Below are positions 25,312 to 34,962 of a stretch of 64,000 nucleotides of DNA, piece by piece; within the stretch, counting starts at the first letter, position 1; each line of letters starts with the position of its first letter. The position numbers and the translations under genes were made by a program. Below the pieces are notes generated by a model. It ran no database searches and was not told the origin of the DNA. It saw only the letters and a program-made list of their open reading frames with translations. The stretch comes from Streptomyces sp. R41 (GTDB lineage Bacteria > Actinomycetota > Actinomycetes > Streptomycetales > Streptomycetaceae): NCBI RefSeq assembly GCF_041053055.1, contig NZ_CP163443.1, positions 6,121,001-6,185,000 of the forward strand. The letters are read 5' to 3'.

Positions 25312-25413
25312 GCCGTGAAGCGCCTCAAGCCCTGAGGCGCTTCGGGCCGTGTGGCGCTTCAAGCCCTAAGGCGCTTCGGGCCGTGTGGCGCCTCAAGTCC
25401 TGAGGCGCTTCAA
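25312..25413. repeat. Three tandem 34-bp hairpin units after menG
   Basis: Units start at 25312, 25346 and 25380. Each carries GCGCCTCAAGCCCTGAGGCGC or a close variant, that is an 8-bp arm, 5-base loop and 8-bp arm, joined by TTCGGGCCGTGTG. A partial copy overlaps the menG stop. Three hairpins in a row may act as a strong or two-way terminator between menG and the convergent PASTA gene. Confidence 0.8.
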
Positions 25414-25453
25414 GGCCTGACCCGGGCACCTGCGCACCCGGCACCGGCACTGA

Positions 25454-25834
25454 TCACCTGAGGACCTCGAACGGGTCGCCCGGCTCGTCGAGTTCGCGGC
25501 GCATCCCGCCGGACGGCGGCCGCGGCAGCCGTGGCTCGCGCACCCCCGCGCCGCCCTCGGTGTCACCGAGGTCGAACCACACCGTGACCACGGCACCGCG
25601 CGGGACCTCGGCGCCGGGCGGCGGATATTGGCGTACGACGTAGTCGACGACCGTGAGATGGAAGTCGGGCCGGTCGGGCGCGACGAGCAGCACCCCTCGG
25701 GCCTCGGCCGTCTCGCGCGCGTCCACAGCCATCAGGCCGATGAGCCGCGGTACGCGCACTTCGGGTGTCTCGGGTGTTATGCGCACAGACGTCACCCCCA
25801 GCGGTACCGGAAGGGTAAGCCGCGCCCGGGCCAT
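25454..25834 (-). CDS. PASTA-domain protein
   Basis: A 126-residue protein holding one PASTA-like domain (about 27-90): RVPRLIGLMAVDARETAEARGV, VVRQYPPPGAEVPRGAVVTVWF. No signal peptide or membrane helix is seen, so it would be cytoplasmic, unlike the wall-sensing PASTA kinases and PBPs. The C-terminal tail is Pro/Arg/Gly-rich. It is a short solitary gene beside menG in Streptomyces and its role is unknown. Confidence 0.75.
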   Translation of the reverse strand: MARARLTLPVPLGVTSVRITPETPEVRVPRLIGLMAVDARETAEARGVLLVAPDRPDFHLTVVDYVVRQYPPPGAEVPRGAVVTVWFDLGDTEGGAGVREPRLPRPPSGGMRRELDEPGDPFEVLR

Positions 25835-25867
25835 TCCGGAAGCCGTAGGGTGGCTCGCCGGGAGCCG

Positions 25868-26374
25868 TCAGAGGGCCAGCCGGTAGCAGTGCGCGGGCTG
25901 CTTCAGCTCCGGGTGGGGGAAGCGCTCGGCCAGTTCCATGCCGAGGCGCCGGGTCACGGCGATGGACCGCTCGTTGTCGGCTCTGACCATGGCGACGACA
26001 TGGGAGACGCCCGCCGCGCGCACCCTCTCCAGGGTGGCGAGCCCGGCCGCCGTCGCGTACCCCTTGCCCCAGTGTGCCCGCCCGAGCCGCCAGCCGATCT
26101 CGATCTCGCCCGTGGGGCCCCATTCCCGCGGCCACGGCTGCGCGCCGGTGAAACCGAGTACCTCGCCCTCGGAGTCGACCATCGTCCACAGACAGAACCC
26201 GAGCTCCGCGTCGTGCCGCCGCTGCCGCGCGGTGAGCTCCTCGTAGACGGACAGTTCGGCCGCCCGGCCGCCGTGGAACTCCATGACCTCCGGGTCCGCG
26301 AAGACCCGGTGCCAGGCGAAGGCGTCCTCGTCGGTGGGGACTCGGAGCTGTACGTCGGGGAGCGCTCGGTTCAC
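25868..26374 (-). CDS. GNAT-family N-acetyltransferase
   Basis: A 168-residue RimJ/RimL-type acetyltransferase. GTG 26374 is chosen because GAAGGG sits just before it. The acetyl-CoA loop reads RLGRAHWGKGYATAAG, followed by VRADNERSIAVTRRLGM and a closing strand. It would acetylate a protein N-terminus or small amine. Divergent from the menJ-like gene with about 100 bases between. Confidence 0.85.
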   Translation of the reverse strand: MNRALPDVQLRVPTDEDAFAWHRVFADPEVMEFHGGRAAELSVYEELTARQRRHDAELGFCLWTMVDSEGEVLGFTGAQPWPREWGPTGEIEIGWRLGRAHWGKGYATAAGLATLERVRAAGVSHVVAMVRADNERSIAVTRRLGMELAERFPHPELKQPAHCYRLAL

Positions 26375-26472
26375 GGGGCAGCCCTTCAACGAGGTGATCA
26401 GTACCGCTGCATAGACTGCCCATGTCCAGTGCCCGTCGGCACGTTGATTTCGCATCTTGGGGAGAACCCGCC

Positions 26473-27768
26473 GTGACCGAGCCCCAGCCCCTCTCCGAAA
26501 ACACCGCCGATGTCATCGTCGTCGGGGCCGGGCCAGCCGGTTCCACCACCGCGTACTACCTGGCGAAGGCGGGGCTGGACGTCCTGCTCCTCGAGAAGAC
26601 CGCGTTCCCGCGCGAGAAGGTCTGCGGTGACGGGCTGACCCCGCGCGCCACCAAGCAGCTCGTCTCGATGGGCATCGACATCTCGGAGGAGGCCGGCTGG
26701 CTGCGGAACAAGGGCCTCCGCATCATTGGCGGCGGCGTCCGCCTCCAGCTGGACTGGCCGGATCTCGCCTCCTTCCCCGACTACGGCCTCGTACGCAAGC
26801 GGGACGACTTCGACGAGCAGCTGGCGCGGCAGGCGCAGAAGGCGGGCGCGCGGCTGTACGAGCGCTGCAACGTCGGCGCCCCGATCATCGACGACCGCAC
26901 CGGCCGCATCACCGGCGTCCACGCCAAGCTCGGGGACACCGGCGAGAAGCGCGAGGTCACCTTCCACGCGCCGCTGGTCGTCGCGGCCGACGGCAACTCC
27001 ACCCGGCTCTCGCTGGCGATGGGCCTGCACCGCCGCGAGGACCGTCCGATGGGCGTCGCGGTCCGTACGTACTTCACCTCCCCGCGTCACGAGGACGACT
27101 ACCTGGAGTCCTGGCTGGAGCTGTGGGACCGCCGGGGCCCCGAGGACCGTCTGCTGCCCGGCTACGGCTGGATCTTCGGCATGGGCGACGGCACCTCGAA
27201 TGTCGGCCTCGGTGTGCTCAACACCTCCGACTCGTTCAAGGAGCTGGACTGGCGCGAGGTCCTGAAGGCGTGGTGCGCGTCCATGCCGGAGGACTGGGGT
27301 TACACCCCCGAGAACATGACCGGCCCGATCCGCGGCGCCGCCCTCCCCATGGCCTTCAACCGCCAACCGCACTACACGAAGGGGCTGTTGCTGGTCGGCG
27401 ACGCCGGCGGCCTGGTGAACCCCTTCAACGGCGAGGGCATCGCCTACGCCATGGAATCCGGCCAGATCGCCGCCGACGTCATCGTCCAGGCCCACGCGCG
27501 CGCCACCCAGGGCCAGCGCGAACTGGCCCTGCAGCGCTACCCGCGCGTCCTCAAGGACACCTACGGCGGCTACTACACCCTCGGCCGCGCCTTCGTGAAG
27601 CTCATCGGCAACCCGAAGGTCATGAAGATCGCCACCCAGCGCGGCCTGACCCACCCCATGCTGATGAAGTTCACGCTGAAGATGCTCGCCAACCTGACGG
27701 ACCCGACGGGCGGCGACGCGATGGACCGCATCATCAACGGCCTGTCGAAGGTGGCTCCGAAGGCGTAG
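26473..27768 (+). CDS. menJ: Menaquinone reductase / geranylgeranyl reductase family flavoprotein
   Basis: A 431-residue FAD enzyme. It has the dinucleotide motif GAGPAG (18-23), the family stretch KVCGDGLTPRA (49-59) and the second FAD motif LVGDAGGLVNPFNGEGI (about 306-322). GTG 26473 follows GGGGAGAA. This family saturates isoprenoid double bonds. In actinobacteria with partly hydrogenated menaquinone, the MenJ enzyme reduces a side-chain unit. Here it sits between menG and nuo, so menaquinone tail reduction is the best guess. A geranylgeranyl lipid reductase is the alternative. Confidence 0.72.
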   Translation: MTEPQPLSENTADVIVVGAGPAGSTTAYYLAKAGLDVLLLEKTAFPREKVCGDGLTPRATKQLVSMGIDISEEAGWLRNKGLRIIGGGVRLQLDWPDLASFPDYGLVRKRDDFDEQLARQAQKAGARLYERCNVGAPIIDDRTGRITGVHAKLGDTGEKREVTFHAPLVVAADGNSTRLSLAMGLHRREDRPMGVAVRTYFTSPRHEDDYLESWLELWDRRGPEDRLLPGYGWIFGMGDGTSNVGLGVLNTSDSFKELDWREVLKAWCASMPEDWGYTPENMTGPIRGAALPMAFNRQPHYTKGLLLVGDAGGLVNPFNGEGIAYAMESGQIAADVIVQAHARATQGQRELALQRYPRVLKDTYGGYYTLGRAFVKLIGNPKVMKIATQRGLTHPMLMKFTLKMLANLTDPTGGDAMDRIINGLSKVAPKA

Positions 27769-27777
27769 CTCCCGGGA

Positions 27778-28404
27778 CTACCGGGCGAGTTCGGCTTCCT
27801 TGACGGCGCGGCGGGCGAGCACCCGCTCGCGCCGGTCGGCCACCTGCCGCAGGGCGTCCTTCCGCTCCCGCTTGGAGAGACGATCCAGATAGACGTGCCC
27901 GTTGACGTGGTCGGTCTCGTGCTGGAGGCAGCGGGCGAAGTACCCCGTCCCCTCGATGACCACGGCGTTCCCGTCCTGGTCGACGCCGCGTACGACGGCG
28001 CGATCGGGGCGGGGTACGTCCATCACGGCGCCCGGTACGGACAGGCACCCCTCGCCCTCGTCGAGGAGGCGACGGCCGGTCGGATCGAGCTGATCGAGGA
28101 CCGGGTTGGCGATGTGGCCGACGTGCCGGACGCCGTCGTCGTCCGGGCAGTCGTACACGAACAGTCGCAGGTCGACGCCCACTTGATTCGCCGCGAGCCC
28201 GGCTCCGTCGGCGACGTACATCGTCAGGAACATGTCGTCGATGAGCGCGGCGAGGTCGGGACCGAACTCGGTCACGTCCCGGCACGCCTTGTGCAACACC
28301 TCTTCCCCCACCTCGGTGATCCGTCGCACCGATCCGCGAGCGGCCTCCGGCGTCAACCGGGGGTAGGACGTGACGGGCTTTCCCTGGACGAACACACGTG
28401 GCAT
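27778..28404 (-). CDS. def: Peptide deformylase
   Basis: A 208-residue metalloenzyme that removes the formyl group from new proteins. All three motifs are present: [10 protein letters not shown] (67-76), EGCLSVPG (118-125) and QHETDHVNG (161-169), giving metal ligands Cys120, His162 and His166 and catalytic Glu163. It has an N-terminal extension of about 25 residues and a Lys/Arg-rich C-terminal helix, as in actinobacterial type enzymes. It converges on the menJ-like gene with a 9-base gap. Genomes of this type usually hold more than one def copy. Confidence 0.93.
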   Translation of the reverse strand: MPRVFVQGKPVTSYPRLTPEAARGSVRRITEVGEEVLHKACRDVTEFGPDLAALIDDMFLTMYVADGAGLAANQVGVDLRLFVYDCPDDDGVRHVGHIANPVLDQLDPTGRRLLDEGEGCLSVPGAVMDVPRPDRAVVRGVDQDGNAVVIEGTGYFARCLQHETDHVNGHVYLDRLSKRERKDALRQVADRRERVLARRAVKEAELAR

Positions 28405-28496
28405 GGCTGGTTCTCCTTCGGGTGGTGTGTGGATGCTGTGGGTGGCCTGGCGGCGGCCTTCCGGCCTCCGGCGCCGCTCCCTACCCTCCCGTACTC

Positions 28497-30305
28497 ATGA
28501 CAACAGAACACTCGGAACAGTCCCAGGAGCACATCGGACACTCACGCAGACGCTTCCTGGCCGGTACCGGAGGCGCCCTCGGCGCCGTCGCCTTATGGCC
28601 CGGAAGCGCGAGCGCCGCCTCCGGCAAGCGCGTCGCCGTCCTCGGCGGCGGCGTCTCCGGCCTCAGCGCGGCCCATGAGCTCGCGGAGCGGGGCTACGCG
28701 GTGACCGTCTACGAGTACTACGACGTCCTCGGCGGCAAGGCCCGCTCGATGGACGTCCCCGGAACGGCAGGCGGCGGCCGCAAGCCGCTCCCCGGCGAGC
28801 ACGGCTTCCGCTTCTTCCCCGGTTTCTACCGGAACCTCCCGGACGTGATGCGCCGGATCCCCTTCCCCGGCAACGCGAACGGCGTCCACGACAACCTCCG
28901 CGGCGGCACCGAGGCCCTCTTCGCCCGCACGGGCGGCCGGCCCGATCTGCACTTCCCGCTGCGGCGGGTGACGACTCCGCCCGCGCCCGGCGACATCACC
29001 CCGTCGTGGATCCGCGACCAGCTCCTGTCCGTCCTCGACCTGGGCACCCGGCTGCCCGCCCACGAGGCCGCGTACTTCGCCGACCGCCTCCTCGTCCACC
29101 TCACCAGCTGCGACGCGCGCCGTGAGGACCAGTGGGAGAAGACCTCCTGGTGGGACTTCATCCGCGCCGAGAAGATGAGCGAGGAGTACCGGACACTCCT
29201 CGGCATCGGCCAGACCCGCAACCTCGTCGCCACCCGCGCCGAGGTCGCCTCCACGCGCACCGTCGGCCGCGTCATCATCGAGGCGCTGCTGTTGTGGGGC
29301 CTGCTCGGCCGCGGCATGGACGGCGACGCCGACATCGACCGCGTCCTCAACGCCCCGACGAGTGAGGCGTGGATCGCCCCCTGGGAGACGTATCTGCGCT
29401 CGCGGGGCGTCGAATTCGTCCTGCGCACGCAGGTGCGAGAGGTCCTGTACGCGGGCGGGCGCGTCACCGGCGTACGCGTCTCGGCCCCCGACGGGAGCCA
29501 GGAACGTACGGTCATCGCCGACCACTACGTCTCGGCGATGCCGGTGGAGCACGCGCGCGGGACCTGGGGCCCGGCCCTGCGCGCCGCCGACCCGCAGCTC
29601 GCCAAGTGCGATGCCCTGAAGACGGACTGGATGGTGGGCATCCAGTTCTATCTGCGCACGCCGACGCCCGTGGTGCACGGGCACATCAACTGCCTCGACT
29701 CACCCTGGTCGGTGACGGGCATCGGACAGGCCCAATTCTGGGACGTACGCGACTTTTCGGCCGACTACGGAGACGGCGGCGCCCACGACTGCCTCTCGGC
29801 GATCGTCTCGGAGTGGGACAAGCCGGGGATCCTGTACGGCAAGACGGCCCGTGAGTGCACCAAGGAGGAGATCGTCGCCGAGACCTGGGCGCAGCTCAAG
29901 GACGGCCTCAACGACTCCGGGAAGACGACTCTCACGGACGCCGACCGGCTCGGCTGGTTCATGGACCCGGCGGTGACGGGGCTCGGCGGCCCGGATCCGC
30001 AGAACCGAGAGCCACTCCTCATCCACCCGACGGGAACCCTCTACAGCCGCCCGTCCGCCCGCACGGCGGTGCCGAACTTCTTCCTCGCGGGCGACTACGT
30101 ACGCACCGACGTGGACCTGGCCACCATGGAAGGCGCCAACGAGTCCGCACGCCGGGCCGTCAACGCACTCCTGGACGCGGACAATTCGGGCGCCGAGCGT
30201 TGTGAGATCTGGGAGCTGTACCGCCCGCCCGAGATGGAACCCCTCAAGCGCGTGGACGAACTCCGCTACAAGCTGGGCCTGCCCAACACATTCGACCTCG
30301 GTTAG
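28497..30305 (+). CDS. Tat-exported FAD-dependent oxidoreductase (phytoene desaturase / hydroxysqualene dehydroxylase-like)
   Basis: A 602-residue protein. The N-terminus has a twin-arginine signal (SRRRFLAGTGG, 16-26, then a hydrophobic stretch ending in ASA near 40). It leads to the FAD motif VAVLGGGVSGLSAAHELAERG (from about 47) with VYE and the GGKARS element of amine oxidase/desaturase enzymes. The C-terminal FAD contact is FLAGDYVRTDVDLATMEGANESAR. No ribosome binding site precedes ATG 28497, and TACCCT at 28483 could be the -10 box of a leaderless message. The substrate is probably an isoprenoid lipid. Export of a flavoprotein of this class is unusual. Confidence 0.75.
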   Translation: MTTEHSEQSQEHIGHSRRRFLAGTGGALGAVALWPGSASAASGKRVAVLGGGVSGLSAAHELAERGYAVTVYEYYDVLGGKARSMDVPGTAGGGRKPLPGEHGFRFFPGFYRNLPDVMRRIPFPGNANGVHDNLRGGTEALFARTGGRPDLHFPLRRVTTPPAPGDITPSWIRDQLLSVLDLGTRLPAHEAAYFADRLLVHLTSCDARREDQWEKTSWWDFIRAEKMSEEYRTLLGIGQTRNLVATRAEVASTRTVGRVIIEALLLWGLLGRGMDGDADIDRVLNAPTSEAWIAPWETYLRSRGVEFVLRTQVREVLYAGGRVTGVRVSAPDGSQERTVIADHYVSAMPVEHARGTWGPALRAADPQLAKCDALKTDWMVGIQFYLRTPTPVVHGHINCLDSPWSVTGIGQAQFWDVRDFSADYGDGGAHDCLSAIVSEWDKPGILYGKTARECTKEEIVAETWAQLKDGLNDSGKTTLTDADRLGWFMDPAVTGLGGPDPQNREPLLIHPTGTLYSRPSARTAVPNFFLAGDYVRTDVDLATMEGANESARRAVNALLDADNSGAERCEIWELYRPPEMEPLKRVDELRYKLGLPNTFDLG

Positions 30306-30347
30306 GGCCGGTTCGAGTCAGGGCAATTCACCCAGGACGGGCCGAAA

Positions 30348-30374
30348 GGGCCACCGCCCCCGAGGCGGCGGCCC
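30348..30374. terminator. Hairpin between convergent genes
   Basis: GGGCCACCGCC pairs with GGCGGCGGCCC across a short CCCGA loop. There is no T-run. It lies between two convergent genes and could stop both. Confidence 0.5.
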
Positions 30375-30397
30375 TCAGGCCGTGTGGTTCGTGCGTC

Positions 30398-31195
30398 TTA
30401 GAGGACCCGCACCGCACCCGTCGCCGGGTAGCCCGAAAGGTCCTGAATCACCACACCCTTGGAGGGGTTGGCGGCGTCCAGGTACTGCCCGTTACCGATG
30501 TAGACACCCACGTGGTACGCCGAACCGGCCGAACCCCAGTACAGGATGTCGCCGACCTGGATGTTGGACAGCGAGACCGGCGTACCGCTCGTCGACTGGT
30601 CCTGCGAGACGCGCGGCAGGTCGACGCCGACCTGCTTGAACGCGGCCTGCACGAGACCGGAGCAGTCCCAGGCGTTGGGCCCGGTGCCACCCATGACGTA
30701 GGCATCGCCGACCTGCGCCTTGAGGAAGGCGATGACGGTAGCGACACTGCCGCTGGCCGGGGCGGAGACGTTCGAGCTCGTGGAGGCGGACAGGGTGGTC
30801 CGCTCCGAGGAGCGCGAGGCGGCCTGGGCGGCGGCGGCCTTGCGGGCGGCCTCGGCCTTCTTCTTGGCCTCCGCCTTCTTCTTGGCCTCGGCCAGGTCGG
30901 CCTTGGCCTGCTTGGCGGCCTTGGCGGCGGCCGCGTCACGCTCCGCCTGCAGCTCGTAGTTGGCCGCGGCCTGCTGTGTGGCGTCCGCCGACTGCGCGAC
31001 CTGGGTGGCCAGGTCGGCCGTCAGGGTGGGCAGTTCGAGAGTCTGCGTCGTGGACTCGGCAGCGTTCGCCGAACCCGACGCACCGGCCACTGCCAGGGTG
31101 CTGAGAACGCCACCGGCAACTCCGGCGCGCATCGCGAGCGACGACGCGTTGCGACGGGGCTTCCGGTGGCTTCGTATGTGAGCGGTGTGGGACAT
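30398..31195 (-). CDS. NlpC/P60-family peptidoglycan endopeptidase
   Basis: A 265-residue secreted protein. A basic N-region and signal peptide (cut near SANA at about 45) are followed by a long charged Ala/Lys helix (about 85-130, coiled-coil-like). The C40 domain (about 150-265) has catalytic Cys178 in WDCSGLVQ and His228 in YHVGVYIG. It would cut peptide stems of peptidoglycan. ATG 31195 gives a proper signal; two upstream Met in frame are less likely. In Streptomyces an NlpC/P60 gene sits divergent to nuo in the same way. Confidence 0.87.
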   Translation of the reverse strand: MSHTAHIRSHRKPRRNASSLAMRAGVAGGVLSTLAVAGASGSANAAESTTQTLELPTLTADLATQVAQSADATQQAAANYELQAERDAAAAKAAKQAKADLAEAKKKAEAKKKAEAARKAAAAQAASRSSERTTLSASTSSNVSAPASGSVATVIAFLKAQVGDAYVMGGTGPNAWDCSGLVQAAFKQVGVDLPRVSQDQSTSGTPVSLSNIQVGDILYWGSAGSAYHVGVYIGNGQYLDAANPSKGVVIQDLSGYPATGAVRVL

Positions 31196-31769
31196 GGGTA
31201 CAAGCGGTACCAGGGGCTCCTCCATACCTTCAAGAAACGTGTGGTGCGCCACAGTTGTTCAATCCGCGGCCGAATTCAGCTCGCGTCACTCTTTATTGAC
31301 GCCGTAACGGGCATTGCGGACACGGTCCATCAAGCCCGTGATCAAGGGCTTTCTGCATTACGTCCGAATTGCCTGCCGCCTACCACTGGTTTGAACGGAT
31401 GGCCAAGCCCGGCTTATCTGACCCATAGGGAGATGTGGTGCAGGTCACGGAACGGTCACCGCGACGGTGGCGTCACGCGCGTGAGTCCCCACCCCCTCCG
31501 TTCGTGAACGCGTGCACGCGTCCACACCCGTCCCCGCGCCTCCCTCTGAAGTGTGAATGCGCCCCTCTATCAAGGCCCCGCGTCCATCGCCAATTTGCAT
31601 GCAAAGGAAGCCTCTTGATATGGAGACGCCGCCCGGGACCTGCGGTGACGAGCGGAAATGTCACCTCTGGTGATCGACCGGACGCTTCGCGTATGAAGAT
31701 CACTGCTCATCCGACTTCATGATCGTTCGTCAGGTGGTGGAGATCACAAAGCTTGTGCAATACCCCGTG

Positions 31770-31799
31770 TCGCAGATCACAGACCGCCGGGCATAAGAT
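31770..31799 (+). promoter_or_regulatory. Candidate nuo promoter
   Basis: TAAGAT at 31794-31799 is a good -10 box. TCGCAG-like bases around 31770 are a weak -35 at normal spacing. The start would fall near 31806, just before the Rex operator, which fits repression by Rex. Confidence 0.5.
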
Positions 31800-31814
31800 G
31801 CGAGGCAGTTGGGC

Positions 31815-31832
31815 TTGTGACCTGCTTCACAT
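31815..31832 (+). promoter_or_regulatory. Rex operator upstream of nuoA
   Basis: TTGTGACCTGCTTCACAT at 31815-31832 matches the Rex-box pattern TGTGAnnnnnnTCACA, with extra TT on the left and T on the right. Rex is the NADH/NAD+-sensing repressor of Streptomyces and is known to control nuo and cyd genes. Placement just after the probable start point would block transcription when NADH is low. Confidence 0.82.
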
Positions 31833-31938
31833 GTTCGCGATCTTCGCCGGGACGCACGGGGCTCGTGGGACACGTGGGCGGAAGTGCTCGCCCGACGCAA
31901 CCGCCAGCAGTCAGTGCCGACTGAGAGGAGCGAGGAGC

Positions 31939-32298
31939 GTGAACGCGTATGCGCCGATCCTCGTACTGGGAGCCCTCGGGGCAGGCTTTGCGATCTTCTC
32001 CGTGGTCATGGCCACGCTGATCGGTCCGAAGCGGTACAACCGCGCCAAGCTCGAAGCCTACGAGTGCGGTATCGAGCCGACCCCCACGCCGGCCGGCGGC
32101 GGGCGCTTCCCCATTAAGTACTACCTGACGGCGATGCTCTTCATCGTCTTCGACATCGAGATCGTCTTCCTCTACCCCTGGGCCGTCACCTTCGACGCCC
32201 TGGGTGTTTTCGGGCTCGTGGAGATGTTGCTCTTCGTGCTCACCGTCTTCGTCGCGTACGCGTACGTATGGCGGCGCGGCGGCCTGGAATGGGACTGA
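31939..32298 (+). CDS. nuoA: NADH-quinone oxidoreductase subunit A
   Basis: A 119-residue subunit with three membrane segments. It has the family signature YECGIEPT in the first loop and the FDIEIVFLYPW stretch in the second helix. GTG 31939 is preceded by GAGGAG. It is the first gene of the 14-gene operon and forms part of the quinone-side membrane arm. Confidence 0.95.
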   Translation: MNAYAPILVLGALGAGFAIFSVVMATLIGPKRYNRAKLEAYECGIEPTPTPAGGGRFPIKYYLTAMLFIVFDIEIVFLYPWAVTFDALGVFGLVEMLLFVLTVFVAYAYVWRRGGLEWD

Positions 32299-32312
32299 GG
32301 GGCCTTTAAGAC

Positions 32313-32867
32313 ATGGGACTCGAAGAAAAACTGCCGAGCGGATTCCTGCTGACCACCGTCGAGCAGGCCGCGGGCTGGGTGCGCAAGGCGTCCGTCTTCC
32401 CCGCCACGTTCGGACTCGCCTGCTGCGCCATCGAGATGATGACGACCGGCGCCGGGCGCTACGACCTGGCGCGCTTCGGTATGGAGGTCTTCCGCGGATC
32501 ACCGCGCCAGGCGGACCTGATGATCGTGGCCGGCCGGGTCAGCCAGAAGATGGCCCCGGTGCTGCGGCAGGTCTATGACCAGATGCCCAACCCCAAGTGG
32601 GTGATCTCCATGGGGGTTTGCGCCTCATCGGGCGGGATGTTCAACAACTACGCCATTGTGCAGGGTGTCGACCATATCGTCCCGGTCGACATCTATTTGC
32701 CCGGCTGTCCGCCGCGGCCCGAGATGCTGTTGGACGCGATTCTCAAGCTCCACCAGAAGATCCAGACCTCCAAGCTCGGCGTGAACGCCGAGGAGGCGGC
32801 CCGCGAGGCGGAGGAAGCGGCGCTCAAGGCGCTCCCCACCATCGAGATGAAGGGCCTGCTGCGGTGA
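32313..32867 (+). CDS. nuoB: NADH-quinone oxidoreductase subunit B
   Basis: A 184-residue subunit carrying the terminal [4Fe-4S] cluster N2 that hands electrons to menaquinone. The four ligands are Cys37, Cys38, Cys103 and Cys132 ([24 protein letters not shown]). It overlaps nuoC by 4 bases. The C-terminal 30 residues are a charged helical extension. Confidence 0.97.
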   Translation: MGLEEKLPSGFLLTTVEQAAGWVRKASVFPATFGLACCAIEMMTTGAGRYDLARFGMEVFRGSPRQADLMIVAGRVSQKMAPVLRQVYDQMPNPKWVISMGVCASSGGMFNNYAIVQGVDHIVPVDIYLPGCPPRPEMLLDAILKLHQKIQTSKLGVNAEEAAREAEEAALKALPTIEMKGLLR

Positions 32868-33625
32868 GCGACGCGAACGGTAACGGGGCGAACACGCCGG
32901 GCGACGGCGTCAACCCCGAGAAGGACCTGGGCGCCCAGAACCTCCCCGGCCAGCGCGGCGAGGGCGGAGAGGAGATCCGCGTCCAGCGCGGCATGTTCGG
33001 TGCCAACAACGGCGGCGACACCACCGGCTACGGCGGCCTGGTCCGCTCCATCCGGCTGCCCGGCCCGGCCGCCCGCCCCTACGGCGGCTGGTTCGACGAG
33101 GTCGCCGACGAGCTGGAAGGCGCCCTTGAGGAACAGGGACTCGTCCCCGAGCACGCCATCGAGAAGACGGTCGTCGACCGCGACGAGATCACCTTCCACA
33201 TCGAACGCGAGTACCTGGTCCGCGTCGCCCAGACTCTGCGCGACGACCCGGCGCTCCGCTTCGAGTTGTGCACCGGCGTGAGCGGGGTGCACTACCCCAG
33301 CGACAAGGGCCGCGAGCTGCACGCCGTGTACCACCTGCGCTCGATCACCCACAACCGGCTGATCCGCCTGGAGGTCAGCGCCCCCGACGCCGACCCGCAC
33401 GTTCCCTCGCTCGTCTCCGTCTATCCGACGAACGACTGGCACGAGCGCGAGACGTACGACTTCTTCGGGCTGATCTTCGACGGTCACCCGGCGCTGACGC
33501 GGATCATGATGCCGGACGACTGGCAGGGCTTCCCGCAGCGCAAGGACTACCCCCTCGGCGGCATCCCCGTCGAGTACAAGGGCGCCCAGATCCCGGCTCC
33601 GGACCAGCGGAGGTCGTACTCATGA
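32864..33625 (+). CDS. nuoC: NADH-quinone oxidoreductase subunit C
   Basis: A 253-residue subunit from GTG 32864, inside the nuoB stop. The first 60 residues are a Gly/Asn-rich extension. The core has the 30-kDa subunit signature [21 protein letters not shown] followed by [10 protein letters not shown]. It is a separate protein here, not fused to NuoD as in E. coli. Confidence 0.96.
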   Translation: MSDANGNGANTPGDGVNPEKDLGAQNLPGQRGEGGEEIRVQRGMFGANNGGDTTGYGGLVRSIRLPGPAARPYGGWFDEVADELEGALEEQGLVPEHAIEKTVVDRDEITFHIEREYLVRVAQTLRDDPALRFELCTGVSGVHYPSDKGRELHAVYHLRSITHNRLIRLEVSAPDADPHVPSLVSVYPTNDWHERETYDFFGLIFDGHPALTRIMMPDDWQGFPQRKDYPLGGIPVEYKGAQIPAPDQRRSYS

Positions 33626-34962
33626 GCACGCAGACCCCTTCTTCTGCAGCATCCGCTGCGGCCCGGGAGACGACCGAGGGCACCGTATATACGGTCACCG
33701 GTGGCGACTGGGACGAGATCGCCCAGTCCGCGGCGAAGTCCGACGACGAGCGCATCATCGTCAACATGGGGCCGCAGCACCCCTCCACGCACGGTGTACT
33801 CCGGCTCATCCTGGAGATCGACGGCGAGACGGTCACCGAGGCCCGCTGCGGCATCGGCTACCTCCACACCGGCATCGAGAAGAACCTCGAGTTCCGCACG
33901 TGGACCCAGGGCACCACGTTCGTGACGCGCATGGACTACCTGACGCCGTTCTTCAACGAGACGGCGTACTGCCTCGCGGTCGAGAAACTTCTCGGCATCA
34001 CGGACCAGATCCCCGACCGGGCGACGATCATCCGCGTGCTCCTGATGGAGCTGAACCGGCTCTCCTCCCACCTGGTGTGCATCGCCACCGGCGGCATGGA
34101 GCTGGGCGCCACGACGATCATGATCTATGGCTTCCGTGATCGTGAACTCATTCTCGACATCTACGAGCTGATCACCGGTCTGCGGATGAACCACGCGTAC
34201 ATCCGCCCCGGCGGACTCGCCCAGGACCTGCCCCCAGGTGCGGTGGACCAGATCCGCGAGTTCGTGAAGAAGATGAAGAAGAACCTTCCCGAGTACGACA
34301 AGCTCGCCACCGGGAACCCCATCTTCAAGGCCCGTATGCAGGACGTCGGCTATCTGGACCTGGCCGGCTGCATGGCCCTCGGCGCCACCGGCCCGATCGT
34401 GCGCTCTGCCGGTCTGCCGCACGACCTGCGCAAGACCCAGCCGTACTGCGGCTACGAGACGTACGACTTCGACGTCCCGACCGCCGACACCTGCGACTCC
34501 TACGGGCGCTTCCTGATCCGCCTGGAGGAGATGCGCCAGTCGCTGCGGATCGTCGAGCAGTGCCTGGACCGGCTGCAGCCCGGCCCGGTCATGGTCGCCG
34601 ACAAGAAGATCGCCTGGCCGGCCCAGCTCGCGCTCGGCCCCGACGGTCTCGGTAACTCCCTCGACCACATCAAGAAGATCATGGGCACCTCCATGGAGGC
34701 CCTGATCCACCACTTCAAGCTGGTGACCGAGGGCTTCCGCGTCCCGCCGGGACAGGCGTACGCGGCGGTCGAGTCGCCCAAGGGCGAGCTCGGGGTGCAC
34801 GCCGTGTCCGACGGAGGCACCCGCCCCTACCGGGTCCACTTCCGCGACCCGTCCTTCACCAACCTGCAGGCCATGGCGGCGATGTGCGAGGGCGGCCAGG
34901 TCGCCGACGTCATCGTCGCCGTCGCGTCCATCGACCCCGTGATGGGAGGCGTCGACCGGTGA
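33622..34962 (+). CDS. nuoD: NADH-quinone oxidoreductase subunit D
   Basis: A 446-residue 49-kDa-type subunit lining the quinone pocket with NuoB. Motifs are [25 protein letters not shown], and the PGGLAQDLP and ALIHHFKL regions. ATG 33622 overlaps the nuoC stop by 4 bases. A 30-residue Thr/Ser/Ala-rich leader precedes the core. Confidence 0.97.
   Translation: MSTQTPSSAASAAARETTEGTVYTVTGGDWDEIAQSAAKSDDERIIVNMGPQHPSTHGVLRLILEIDGETVTEARCGIGYLHTGIEKNLEFRTWTQGTTFVTRMDYLTPFFNETAYCLAVEKLLGITDQIPDRATIIRVLLMELNRLSSHLVCIATGGMELGATTIMIYGFRDRELILDIYELITGLRMNHAYIRPGGLAQDLPPGAVDQIREFVKKMKKNLPEYDKLATGNPIFKARMQDVGYLDLAGCMALGATGPIVRSAGLPHDLRKTQPYCGYETYDFDVPTADTCDSYGRFLIRLEEMRQSLRIVEQCLDRLQPGPVMVADKKIAWPAQLALGPDGLGNSLDHIKKIMGTSMEALIHHFKLVTEGFRVPPGQAYAAVESPKGELGVHAVSDGGTRPYRVHFRDPSFTNLQAMAAMCEGGQVADVIVAVASIDPVMGGVDR

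Larger units (their letters stand above)
31196..31938. other. Long regulatory region between NlpC/P60 and nuoA
   Basis: About 740 bases without a convincing gene. The right end holds the nuo promoter and Rex operator. The left part should hold the promoter of the NlpC/P60 gene; CAGGTCACGGAACGGTCACCG near 31441 is a direct GGTCAC repeat. I see no riboswitch motif here. Confidence 0.5.

Noticed and set aside
25312..25413. CRISPR-like array
   Set aside because: Units are directly joined without unique spacers, there are only three, and no cas genes are near.
31200..31450. c-di-AMP riboswitch before the NlpC/P60 gene
   Set aside because: The conserved ydaO blocks seen at 63646-63815 are absent here.
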